DNA of 64,000 nt from Liolophura sinensis (Eukaryota; Mollusca; Polyplacophora; Chitonida; Chitonidae). The notes below the pieces were generated by a model. The model saw only the letters and a list, made by a program, of their open reading frames with translations, made no database searches and had not been told where the DNA came from. Both the position numbers and the translations under genes were made by a program. The stretch lies in assembly GCF_032854445.1 (NCBI RefSeq), contig NC_088306.1, positions 22,477,764 to 22,541,763 of the forward strand. The letters are read 5' to 3'. Shown in pieces: positions 13,601 through 21,290 of this stretch. Each line of letters opens with the position of its first letter. Position 1 is the first letter of the stretch.

Positions 13601-13784
13601 TTAATTCATAAATTCAAAATTTCATTAATCAGTTCATTAATAATTCATAAACTGAAGTGTTAAAATATTAGCATATATTACCTGCAGCTGTACGATATGG
13701 CGGCAAGTTGACCCTCTGGGTGTAGGTCTTATCCATAGGAGTTTCCATCATGTCGGAGCGAGAGAGTGAGTGTTCTTCATGCAT
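3856..13784 (-). CDS. CHST: Carbohydrate sulfotransferase, four exons, 403 aa
   Basis: Predicted Golgi enzyme that moves sulfate from PAPS onto a sugar of a glycan. Exons on the minus strand: 13784-13682, 6803-6708, 6362-6149, 4654-3856. All introns are GT-AG, phases 1, 1 and 2 match, and the sum is 1212 nt, exactly 404 codons including TGA. Layout: cytoplasmic tail 1-43, signal-anchor helix about 44-60 (KLIGLVLVLMAAILVW), 5'-PAPS loop about 95-104 (YYRSGSSLTG), 3'-phosphate motif about 245-253 (RDPRGMLCS). A length near 400 aa, type II topology and these two motifs fit the GlcNAc/Gal/GalNAc 6-O-sulfotransferase group (CHST1-7). NGST, NYT and NWT are possible N-glycosylation sites. ATG 13784 is the most upstream in-frame ATG after a stop; ATGs at 13751 and 13748 are alternatives. 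The sugar acceptor cannot be deduced. Exon 1 rests on splice and phase fit, not on homology, so it is less certain than exons 2-4. Confidence 0.88.
4655..5640. other. Sulfotransferase intron 3, left part
   Basis: Intron sequence between exons 4 and 3, from 4655 to the SINE at 5641. Includes a GGACGGACGG-type short repeat near 4910-4932. Nothing else was recognised. Confidence 0.5.
5641..5795 (-). mobile_element. SINE-A copy, 3' half
   Basis: On the minus strand it reads CCTGCAGATGGTCGTGGGTT, ...CATAATGCTGGCC..., GTGAAATATTCTTGAATACG, GTAAAACACCAATCAAATAA and an AAAT tail. The tRNA-like head is missing. Lies in sulfotransferase intron 3. Confidence 0.85.
5855..5910 (+). repeat. SINE-B core fragment
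   Basis: GTCGGTATAATGTGACTGGG resembles the central part of the second SINE family (full copy at 27868-28213). Short and old. Confidence 0.35.
6149..6362 (-). CDS. Sulfotransferase exon 3 (PAPS 5'-phosphosulfate loop)
   Basis: Encodes residues about 67-137, beginning VSRFLIEG and including KKVLIVAYYRSGSSLTGS, the hallmark loop of Golgi sulfotransferases. Acceptor TTTTAG before 6362 and donor AAG/GTATCA after 6149. Incoming phase 1 and outgoing phase 2 fit the neighbouring exons. Confidence 0.9.
6708..6803 (-). CDS. Sulfotransferase exon 2 (signal anchor)
   Basis: A 96-nt exon encoding the basic flank and single transmembrane helix (IRHGRKLIGLVLVLMAAILV). Acceptor ATTGCAG and strong donor TCAG/GTACGT. 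A TAA stands just upstream in the same frame, so the frame must be entered by splicing, in phase 1, unless translation starts at the internal ATG of VLMAA. Confidence 0.8.
6991..7190. mobile_element. Two SINE-A 3' fragments facing each other
   Basis: 6991-7076 is a minus-strand SINE-A 3' end (tail first); 7110-7190 is a plus-strand one ending GAGTATGACGTCAAACAAAA. Together they form an interrupted inverted pair inside sulfotransferase intron 1. Confidence 0.7.
7545..8250 (+). repeat. Minisatellite, 30-bp unit, about 23 copies
   Basis: Consensus close to AATGATCTAATACCTGGATG plus AAGTCCAAGT. Variants include AAAACTGGTTGAAAGCAAAG and CCCGGACGAAG; unit length drifts by 1-2 bp. Lies in sulfotransferase intron 1. 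Its minus-strand ORFs are artefacts of the repeat. Confidence 0.9.
8251..9535. other. Intron sequence, SINE tail only
   Basis: Contains a T-rich run (8384-8417), a SINE-A tail fragment (AAAACACCAATCAAATAAAT, about 8706-8730) and no exon that I could recognise. Confidence 0.45.
9540..10505 (+). repeat. Minisatellite, 50-bp unit, about 19 copies
   Basis: Consensus: TTCTTATAACCTTTAGCAAG, then GCGTTTACAATCTGTGTATG, then CTGTTGGGAA. Copies diverge in the Ttgt/tcta part; one unit near 9920-9945 is shortened. In sulfotransferase intron 1. Confidence 0.9.
10511..12045. other. Intron 1 remainder; one doubtful exon
   Basis: No confirmed gene. A minus-strand open frame at 11512-11276 ends in a good donor (AAAAAG/GTAAAG) and starts with a hydrophobic stretch, but fits no neighbouring exon in phase. 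11090-11235 is a dispersed repeat also found at 24330-24450. Confidence 0.4.
11090..11235 (+). repeat. Dispersed repeat R1, copy 1
   Basis: Shares GTTCATCGATGACATCATGT, CAGAAAATTTCCGGCCATTG and the following GGAA-ACAT-ATAAAAT-GAG with 24330-24450. Class unknown. Confidence 0.55.
12046..12290 (+). mobile_element. SINE-A 3' half plus a second partial copy
   Basis: 12046-12215: GGCCGTACTTGGAAAGGTCT through GAGTACGGCGTAAAACACCA and an AAAT tail. Directly after it, 12228-12290 is another truncated copy (GCGGATGGTCGTGGGTTTCC). Confidence 0.85.
12866..12985 (+). repeat. MITE-1 fragment
   Basis: Left end CTGAGTGAGGCTAGAATGCA, then TTCTGTTATTATAACA and CAACAGAATATTC as in the complete copies; the right terminal repeat is lost. 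Confidence 0.55.
13682..13784 (-). CDS. Probable first coding exon of the sulfotransferase
   Basis: Encodes a 34-residue hydrophilic leader containing METPMDKTYTQRVNLPPYR, then donor GCAG/GTAATA in phase 1, exactly what exon 2 needs. An in-frame TAG precedes the ATG at 13784. This is the best of the candidates seen upstream; a second phase-1 candidate lies at 15447-15525. Confidence 0.6.
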
Positions 13785-14620
13785 CAATCCAATGCCAAAC
13801 TACCACGTGTATAGTCCCTCTTGTTCTTTGAAATAGTTAACTGCCATGCGCTTACAGTGCATGATTAGTACACGAAGCACTCAATGACATGGACTCTTAG
13901 TAAGCTTGGAATCCAATGAAACAAACCATCTCTCCTTCTGGCAGAAGAGCCGGATGAATACTGGTACCATAAAGCCTGAGCCGTGTGTCATATAATGTTA
14001 TGTTGTGGTGTGTCAAGTGATCAAGTGTACACGTGAGCATGATCGCAAGATAAATAAGTTAATGCGGGTTGACATAGGACACTGTTGATGTCTTGCTTGC
14101 GTGGACTGAAGTCTTGATGATTGCCAAATCTAATTGCTTGACTGTGGCGTGCTTTGATTTATATGCAGGCTTCTCACCTGGATTGGGTTGCTTGTATCGA
14201 TTGAAACCTTGGTGATTGCCGATCCAGGTTGCTTGATTATGGCGTGCTTACAAGCGCTTATCGCTTTGCTTGTATCGCCCTTAATCTAGATGAATATTGA
14301 CTTTGAGTTTCCTGATTTGATTCTGTGTGAGCTCTTCTACATGTCGCCCTTGTTGACTAGAAAGAGTGATTCATCACGTGACTAAATTGGTGGTTGTGTG
14401 GTTTGCTGAAAAACAATTATGCTGACTAGGAAGCGAACCACTGAGCAGGTGGTTATATTGCATTGGATGTTCTGCTCTTTGATTGGTCACTAGACTAGTT
14501 GGAATGGCTTATCAATTGATTTATCATGATGTCTGATATTCATTTCCATTCATTTGGCCCATCATTTAGCTAACAAAGGTGATTGGTTGCCGTTCAGCTG
14601 GTTGGTGTCCAAATTTCGCA
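13785..14620. other. Region upstream of the sulfotransferase
   Basis: Presumably holds its promoter. Noticeable are imperfect repeats of GATTGCCAAATCTAATTGCT / GATTGCCGATCCAGGTTGCT near 14116 and 14214. No clear TATA or CpG-rich block was seen. Confidence 0.35.
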
Positions 14621-14621
14621 A

Positions 14622-15400
14622 CACACATGTCAACACTATATCCTAAAACACCGGAATGGTCGACAGATCAGACAGTACAAATGTCAACACTACTCTGAAA
14701 CACACCACTTGTCGGCAGATGAAACGGTACACATGTCAACACTACTCTGAAACACAGCACTTGTGGACAGATCAAACGGTACACATGTCAACACTACTCT
14801 AAAACACAGCACTTGTCGGCAGATCAGGTGGCACACATGTCAACACTACTCTAAAACGCGGCATTGGTCAGTAGATCAGAGGTACACCTGTCAACACCCA
14901 CTCTGAAACACGACACGGGTTGGCAGATCAGCTATTACATATGTCAACACTACTCTGAAACATGACACCAGTCGGCAGATAAGATGTTACACATGTCAAC
15001 ACTACTGTGACACATGGCGCTGGTCGGTTGATCAGCTGCTAAACATGTCAACGCTTCTCTGAAACACAACACTGGTCGACAGATCAGAAGGTACAAATGT
15101 CAACACTACTCTGAAACACACCACTTGTCGGCAGATGAAACGATACACATGTCAACGCTTCTCTGAAACACAACACTGGTCGGCAAATCAGACGGTACAC
15201 AGTTCAACACTACTGTGGAACATGGGGATGGTTGGCAGATCAAACGGTACACATGTCCACCCTTCTCTGAAACAGATAACCGGTCGGCAAATCAAACGGT
15301 AAACATGTCTACACTACTCTGAAACACGGTACTGGTCTGCAGATCAGTTGGTACACATGTCAACACTACTCTGAAACATGGCACTGGTCGGCAGATTTGC
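14622..15400 (+). repeat. Minisatellite, 52-bp unit, about 15 copies
   Basis: Consensus: ACACATGTCAACACTACTCT, GAAACACAGCACTTGTCGGC, AGATCAAACGGT. Moderately diverged; one larger block (about 14665-14790) recurs at about 15080-15190. Confidence 0.9.
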
Positions 15401-15446
15401 TGGTGCAATTGATGTATGGGAGCACTAATATGAGGTAAAAACATAC

Positions 15447-15525
15447 CGTTAATTTCGTAGTAAAACGTGCATAATACATCTTTAAGTCCACATCTTTGCA
15501 ACTCATTCTGTAAGTTGCCCGTCAT
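15447..15525 (-). CDS. Candidate exon, unassigned
   Basis: From ATG 15525 it encodes MTGNLQNELQRCGLKDVLCT and FYYEIN, then a near-ideal donor AACG/GTATGT in phase 1. The phase would fit sulfotransferase exon 2, so it may be an alternative first exon; equally it may be chance. Confidence 0.2.
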
Positions 15526-16400
15526 CCAACAGGGCGAAGACTGGCGAAGCTTGTAACTATAAATGCAACGTAAGGCGGATAGCGCCTATGGCTGTGGAGC
15601 GGACTGCAGTCAAGCACAGGCCGTGTTTCTGCGTGAAATCCAGGGACTGTCAACACGTACGCGGCAGACAATGAAGTTGTTGTTGTGGCACTTTGTCACT
15701 GTGGGATATTCAAATCCCTGAGCGCAGTTTACCCAATTTGAATAGAGACCTAACACGTGATCTGTGCACTAGAGCGTCTCGGCCTAAGGGTGAAACTATA
15801 TTTCGGTTGGCTTTAAAGGCGACAGAGGACATAATTGGGACAGGTCTATTTTGGGTGTTCAGTCATCTGTGATTTTGTCGTCAGGTGTTTTGACTATGCG
15901 ACATCCATTATCTATCGCGGCCCTTCACCGCACGATCACAGAGAGTAAATGGACCGCATGATATATTGTTATGGCTTACCTTTTTGACACCTGGGAACAA
16001 TTTTGTACTTGAGGTTTTTGAAGTGCTTGCATGACATGAATTTTGAATGGGAGTAGAAATATACTCTCAGTTGCTTTGACAAATGCTGACCAAACGTTTT
16101 GATATCCACAAATCTAAGTAAAATTGTGTTCAGTGTTGCTTTTTAAAAAGCAACACTTGTTTTTCCTTTGTGTTGGCAGTAGCTAACATGTAGCTGCTAA
16201 GAAAATGAAGTGACAAACTCTGCATCAGTGGAAGGACGTAGACGATAATCTGCATTACTTTCGGAATCGATGTGCTAAAAGCTCATGAGCAACGCGGTAA
16301 ACCACACAGCTAATTTCAATGATAATCAAAACAGGTCGATTTTGATACCATAAAATTCTGAAGACCAGCTTCATCAATAAAATTAGCAAAGCAAAACCTG
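15526..16400. other. No gene seen
   Basis: Sequence between the 52-bp minisatellite and the first downstream SINE. No supported exon or repeat was found. Confidence 0.4.
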
Positions 16401-16404
16401 GATT

Positions 16405-16517
16405 TTTTCCCCACCATAACACTGCCCACCCCTCTATAAGTGAAGTATTCTTGAGTGTGGCGTAAAACACCAGTCTGATAAATAAATAAATAAAGAAATA
16501 AATAAATAAATAAATTT
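16405..16517 (+). mobile_element. SINE-A 3' end
   Basis: CCCACCATAACACTGCCCAC to GTGTGGCGTAAAACACCAGT and a long AAAT tail. Confidence 0.8.
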
Positions 16518-16746
16518 TCCGAAACATCCAAAGAGCCACGAAGGCTTCTCTCCGAGATAAAAATGCAACATCTTCTGGATCATTAAGTACAATGGAAAAG
16601 TAATGGCGCGAGAGACTCTCGTTCTGCCGCACGCCGAACTCCCAAAAGCAAGGGTTCAAACTTCTTCATGATATAAAACTTAATTCCCTTTTACATATTT
16701 CACATATCTGCTCATATATGTACTCAAAATATTCAATTTAACTTCT

Positions 16747-17008
16747 GGGGCGTCTGTGGCCGAGGTGGTTAGCGTCCCAGCGCTGCGCAATGACCCATGA
16801 ACCCCTCGCCAATGCGGTCGCTGTGGTCGCTGTTCAAGTCCAGCTCATGTTGGCTTCCTCTCCGGTCGCACGTGGGAATGGGAACTGCGGATGGTGATGA
16901 GTTTCCTGGGGTCTGCCTGGTTTTCTACCAGCCGAATGCTGGCCGCCGACGTACAAGTGAAATATTCTTGAGTATATGGTGTAAAATACCGATGAAATAA
17001 ATCAATTT
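16747..17008 (+). mobile_element. SINE-A, nearly full length
   Basis: tRNA-like head with box A (TGGCCGAGGTGGTTAGCG) and box B (GTTCAAGTCC), followed by the family body (CATAATGCTGGCC-like, AAATATTCTTGAGT) and a short A-rich tail. Box A here has the GAGGTGGTTAGC form of a different tRNA-like head than the copies at 30180 and 41254. Confidence 0.85.
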
Positions 17009-17029
17009 CCCGCGCAGTCTTTCCTTTAG

Positions 17030-17175
17030 TAGTTTGAACCACTGTCGGTCTGCCAGCAACATGCAGATGGTCGTGGATTTGTGCCGGCTACTACCGGTTT
17101 CCTCCCACCATAATGCTAAGTGCCATCTTATAACTGAAATATTCTGAAGTTCGCTGTAAAACACCAACTGAAAGT
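17030..17175 (+). mobile_element. SINE-A 3' half
   Basis: Directly follows the preceding copy: CCAGCAACATGCAGATGGTC, CCCACCATAATGCTAAGTGC, CTGTAAAACACCAACTGAAA. Confidence 0.75.
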
Positions 17176-17237
17176 ATTGTTCAAAAAAACTTGAACCACA
17201 GTTCACCGCTCCAACCAATACCCCATAAAATCAATAT

Positions 17238-17345
17238 ATTTTATTTTTATTTATTTTGATTGGTGTTTTACGCCGTACTCAAGCATATTTCACTAGAGGA
17301 AGCCAGCATGAGCTGGACTTGAACTCACAGTGACCGCATTGGTAA
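17238..17345 (-). mobile_element. SINE-A with internal deletion
   Basis: Minus strand. Tail and 3' end (GATTGGTGTTTTACGCCGTA on the plus strand) join directly to the head region (AGCATGAGCTGGACTTGAAC); the middle is missing. Confidence 0.8.
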
Positions 17346-17763
17346 ATATCAATATATGAGCAATACGTATCCAAGTAATATTCAATTGGATGATCAACCT
17401 GTTAATTTTGGATAGGAACGTTCTAGAAGGAAATGCTTCTTTCTTGACGTCATAGCGTCTGGGTGTGAAACATCAAAATGTAATAAAACAAGTGATATCT
17501 CATTGAGTGAAACATCACTTTTATCAGTGAAGGAACTCCTGACATTTCACCTTTATATAAATAATAAAAACATGTTGTTTATTCACCCATATACAGCCTT
17601 TCCTAAATACTGCCGGGGACTCATTCATTACAGCCATAACTTAACAGCAGTCAAAAAATCACATATTTATAATGCTTGTAAAGAGCTTTTGAAGGCAAAT
17701 AAGTATAGTTGTCGCTCTATGATTTTCTGGGTAAGCCAATACAGCAGTTGGTTTTGGCTCCAT

Positions 17764-17940
17764 GAATGAATGATTATGGCTTAATGCCACGTTGAAAATC
17801 GTGGCCATTTGGGCTTTATGACCCAAGAGGTTATTGACTATATCCTGAATGTAAGGAATGGTGTCTTCAACGAAGTCAGAACGACTGATACACGTCTTTG
17901 ATGAATGAATGAATGAATGATTATGGCTTAACGCCACGTC
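17764..17940 (+). repeat. Direct repeat GAATGAATGATTATGGCTTA
   Basis: The 30-bp segment ending GCCACGT occurs at 17764-17793 and again at 17907-17940, the second preceded by extra GAAT units. It may be the ends of a small element or a duplication. Confidence 0.5.
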
Positions 17941-18373
17941 GTACGTTTTATAAGTAGGACCTGTTTAATGCATGGATGAACACGTTATACTAACATTTCT
18001 TCAGCCATTCACTGCATGCATTGGCCTAAAAATCGGTACATGTCTAATACGATCTAGGAGGGTGGGGGCTTTTAGGCCGGCCGGCTCTGAACCCTCGTCT
18101 GGGTTTGTTGTGACCGGGGGGAAACCACTAGCATTTTATGTTCTAAACACATAAGCTACCATGTTAGGCTTTATCCAAGTTTAATAAATCGACAATAGTA
18201 TGGCATAAAATATGACGACACTTGCGGGCTGGACTGAGCTACCTAAACATCTCAGGTATTGTTTTATTACGGTTTTGAAACTGAGGCTTTTCACTGGTCT
18301 CAAGAAAGTTGTATATCAATTTTATGCTGTAGAATAACTAAGTCATGAAAAAGTTCATAATTTATAACCACGT

Positions 18374-18484
18374 GCTCCAGTGGCTCAGTCGGTTAGCGCG
18401 CCGTACTTATAGACAGTACCCTCACCTTGTGTAACAAGGGTTTGAGGAATGCGGAGGTCGTGAGTTCGATCCTCACCTGGAGCA
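18374..18484 (+). tRNA. tRNA-Ile (anticodon UAU) with intron
   Basis: Perfect 7-bp acceptor stem (GCTCCAG with CTGGAGC), D arm with box A, anticodon stem CCGTA/TGCGG (one G-U pair), loop CT-TAT-A-A with anticodon 18408-18410, T arm GTGAG-TTCGATC-CTCAC and discriminator A. A 37-nt intron runs 18412-18448 after base 37, the canonical place; animal tRNA-Ile(UAU) genes are known to carry introns. It is followed by TTTTT at 18488-18492. It looks intact and functional. Confidence 0.93.
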
Positions 18485-18487
18485 AGA

Positions 18488-18492
18488 TTTTT
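18488..18492 (+). terminator. RNA polymerase III terminator of tRNA-Ile
   Basis: A run of five T four bases after the mature 3' end of the tRNA, the standard Pol III stop signal. Confidence 0.7.
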
Positions 18493-18744
18493 ATCTGAAC
18501 TGTTTTCTTTTTGTCTTAATTTGTCTGTTCAACATTCAGCATTTCATGTTGAACAAAGAATGAAGTCCACATATTTGTAGAATCAGTTTTGTTACATTTC
18601 CCTTTAAAGTGTGTTTTTCAAATGTCGAATGGTAAAAATTATTTTAATTATCAAAAAGACAAAATGTAGCGACTTCATGTTGGATAACTTTTTGTGATAA
18701 TACTCTAATATAAGGAATATATGCGAGTTAATGTTTTCAATAAT

Positions 18745-18985
18745 GAATTTATTTATTTAAAAATTATAGGAAGCTGGTTTATCTATTTCTATGGAGTACT
18801 CAAGATTATTTCACTTTTAGGACAGTGGCTAGCATTATTGTGGGAGGAATGCGGGTACATCGAGCGGAAACGTACATCGGCAAATCTTCCCACGTACAAC
18901 CGGAGAGGAAGCCAGTATAAGCAGCCACCGTATTGATGAGAGGCTCATGGGGTCACTGCGCTGCACAAGCACGCCAACCTCTTTG
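18745..18985 (-). mobile_element. SINE-A, diverged, with head
   Basis: Minus strand; AGTACTCAAGATTATTTCAC, AGCATTATTGTGGGAGGAAT and the head portion TGATGAGAGGCTCATGGGGT CACTGCGCTGC. One of the oldest copies judging by mismatches. Confidence 0.7.
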
Positions 18986-19439
18986 GGTCACGTTCAATCA
19001 TGGAGTAGAGACACGTATTTTCTCTTATCCATGGTAAATATGTTCATACCACTGAATCAATCAGATTGCCCGGAATGGGTTCGGAAACCTTCACTCTGTC
19101 ATGGACTCCGTAGAGGACAGAAGTTATACCTCTGCTCACATCGCTGGTTCTCATAGCACTGTCAGTTTTCAACCCTTTCGCTAATTAGCAAAGTGTTTAT
19201 TCAAGCATATTCTATGTATTATTGTGTGTAGACTGATAAAGTTATATTGTTTGTGAATAAGAAAAAAGTACGCCCTTCAGGTGTTATTTCAACTGTACAA
19301 GTTTCAAAATGTATGTTCTGTACAAGCAGGCTTTTATCGGCTGCAAGAAGCTGTGCTTTAAGAACAATGTTCTAGTATAACTGACAGGTTGGTGTCCTTT
19401 TTGAATTATATTCACATAGCAGCCCTATTACTTATCTGT

Positions 19440-19590
19440 TGTGATTTGTGTTTTAGTATTTTTTTTTTTTTTTGATCATTTTTATTTATTTTTTATTATT
19501 TCATGCTGAACAAAGAATAAAGCTCCCAAACTCTGAGTTTTAAGTATTTTAATTTTACATTCCATAATAATGTAAGGACGAATCTTTTGA
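19440..19590 (+). repeat. tRNA-Ile flank repeat without tRNA
   Basis: TTTCATGCTGAACAAAGAAT and the following TTTTAATTTTACATTCCATA-ATAATG repeat what follows the tRNA-Ile pseudogene at 20920-21020. A run of 15 T precedes it. No tRNA sequence is present upstream. Confidence 0.5.
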
Positions 19591-20049
19591 ATAAATTTTT
19601 CACAATAAACTGTAATCACATGGTATCCCAACACGTTACAATGTGACGACTTGTTTTTAACGTCTTCCGCTGAGTAAAATTCAAAACATCTCTGACACAA
19701 ATTATTTCAATTGTATATGTCAAAGCATAACATAACTTATCATTAGATAGCATACTCTAACGTCATATTGAAAGCATTTTACTATGTAGAGCAGCAATGG
19801 TGTAGAGGTGAATCAGGCAATATTCCCCTTCTTGCGACCCGAGCGGAGCAGGTTTTGTCAGACCCGTCGACAGTTACAGTGTTTGCTGAGAGGGAAATAC
19901 AGCTCCCGTGTTTAAAGACCTGCAGGATCACTCACATAATCCATGTACCGACCTACCCTGAAGTAAGAGATTTAGCAATATACTTCATCTTTTCAGTAAT
20001 TATGACATAGACACTTTTATGCTCTTATCTGCTTTGTAAATGAAGGTAA

Positions 20050-20620
20050 TCATGGGGCCCCAACTGTGTTGTTGTACCACATATATATCATGTACTGAGG
20101 CAAGAGTATGTCGTCATGAAACAGAGGCCTCAACTGTGATGTTGTACCACATATTATATCATGTACTGAGACAAGAGTATGTCGTCATGGAACAGAGGCC
20201 TCAACTGTGTGGTTGTACCACATATTATATCATGTACTGAGCAAGAGTATGTCATCACGGAACAGAGGCCTCAACTGTGTTGTTGTACAACATATTATAT
20301 CATGTACTGAGACAAGAGTATGTCGTCACGGAACAGAGGCCTCAACAGTGTGGTTGTACCACATATTATATCATGTACTGAGACAAGAGTATGTCGTCAC
20401 GGAACAGAGGCAAAAAAGGATTGGTTGTACCACATATTGTATAATGTACTGAGACAAGAGTATGTCGTCACGGAACAGAGCCTCATCTGTGATGTTGTGC
20501 CACATATTATATCATGTACTGAGAAAAGAGTATGTCGTCATGGAACAGAGGCCTCAACTGTGATGTTGTACCACATATTATATCATGTACTGAGAAAAGA
20601 GTATGTCGTCATGGAACAGA
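20050..20620 (+). repeat. Minisatellite, 70-71-bp unit, about 8 copies
   Basis: Consensus: GAACAGAGGCCTCAACTGTG, TGGTTGTACCACATATTATA, TCATGTACTGAGACAAGAGT, ATGTCGTCAC. Copies are more than 90 percent alike, so it is young. It lies between the intact tRNA-Ile and its decayed relative. Confidence 0.9.
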
Positions 20621-20753
20621 CGATAGCAAAGTGACCTAATAGATAGTCATTCCATGAGGACTTCAAAATGACGTCACTGTGTGGTCAGAGCTACAAAACT
20701 ACAAAGACCTTTCTATACTTGAAGAATTGAAAAATTCATTATCACTTCATGTA

Positions 20754-20851
20754 GCTCCATTGGCTCTGTCGGTTAGTGCGCCATAATACCTTCACCTTGT
20801 GTAACAAGGCTAGATAAATGCAGAGTTCGTGAGTTCGAGTCTCAGTTATTA
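20754..20851 (+). pseudogene. Degenerate tRNA-Ile(UAU) copy with intron remnant
   Basis: Clearly related to the intact tRNA at 18374: it keeps box A (TCGGTTAG), the intron core (ACCTTGTGTAACAAGG), and the T arm GTGAGTTCGAGTCTCA. The 3' side of the acceptor stem is lost and the anticodon region is deleted. About 70 bp after both copies share TTCATG(T/C)T(G/A)AACAAAGAAT, so flanking DNA was copied too. Confidence 0.85.
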
Positions 20852-21096
20852 CTACTAAACTTTTGCCTGCATATGGTATCTCTTTGTTTTGGTCATTATA
20901 ATACTGTCTGTTTCAGCATTTCATGCTAAACAAAGAATAAACGTGAAGCCCCGAAGTCTGACAGATTTGATTTTGAAATATTTTAATTTTATACATTTCA
21001 TGATAATGCAAGAGCGAACTTTTGTTTTTAGTTTTTTCTAAACTGAATTCCCCACAATGAAGTTGTATTCACATACTCTCAAACAATTAACCTGGT

Positions 21097-21290
21097 AATT
21101 TTAATAGAAAGTCTGTTACCTGAGTGATGCTAGAATCTATTCTGCTAGTGGAACGGATTATTCTGTTAAATATAACACACATATTGCAGGATAGTATTTT
21201 GAATACGACACAGTAGCCTATTATGTTATAATAACAGAATGTGTCATTCCAGCGTCGTTCAAACATCAGATTTTCTGTTATACTTAACAG
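21097..21290 (+). mobile_element. MITE-1, copy with both ends
   Basis: Left end AGAAAGTCTGTTACCTGAGT then GATGCTAGAAT; right end is the diverged inverted form (TTCCAGCGTCGTTC, CAGATTTTCTGTTA). Non-coding, about 190 bp. Confidence 0.7.
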
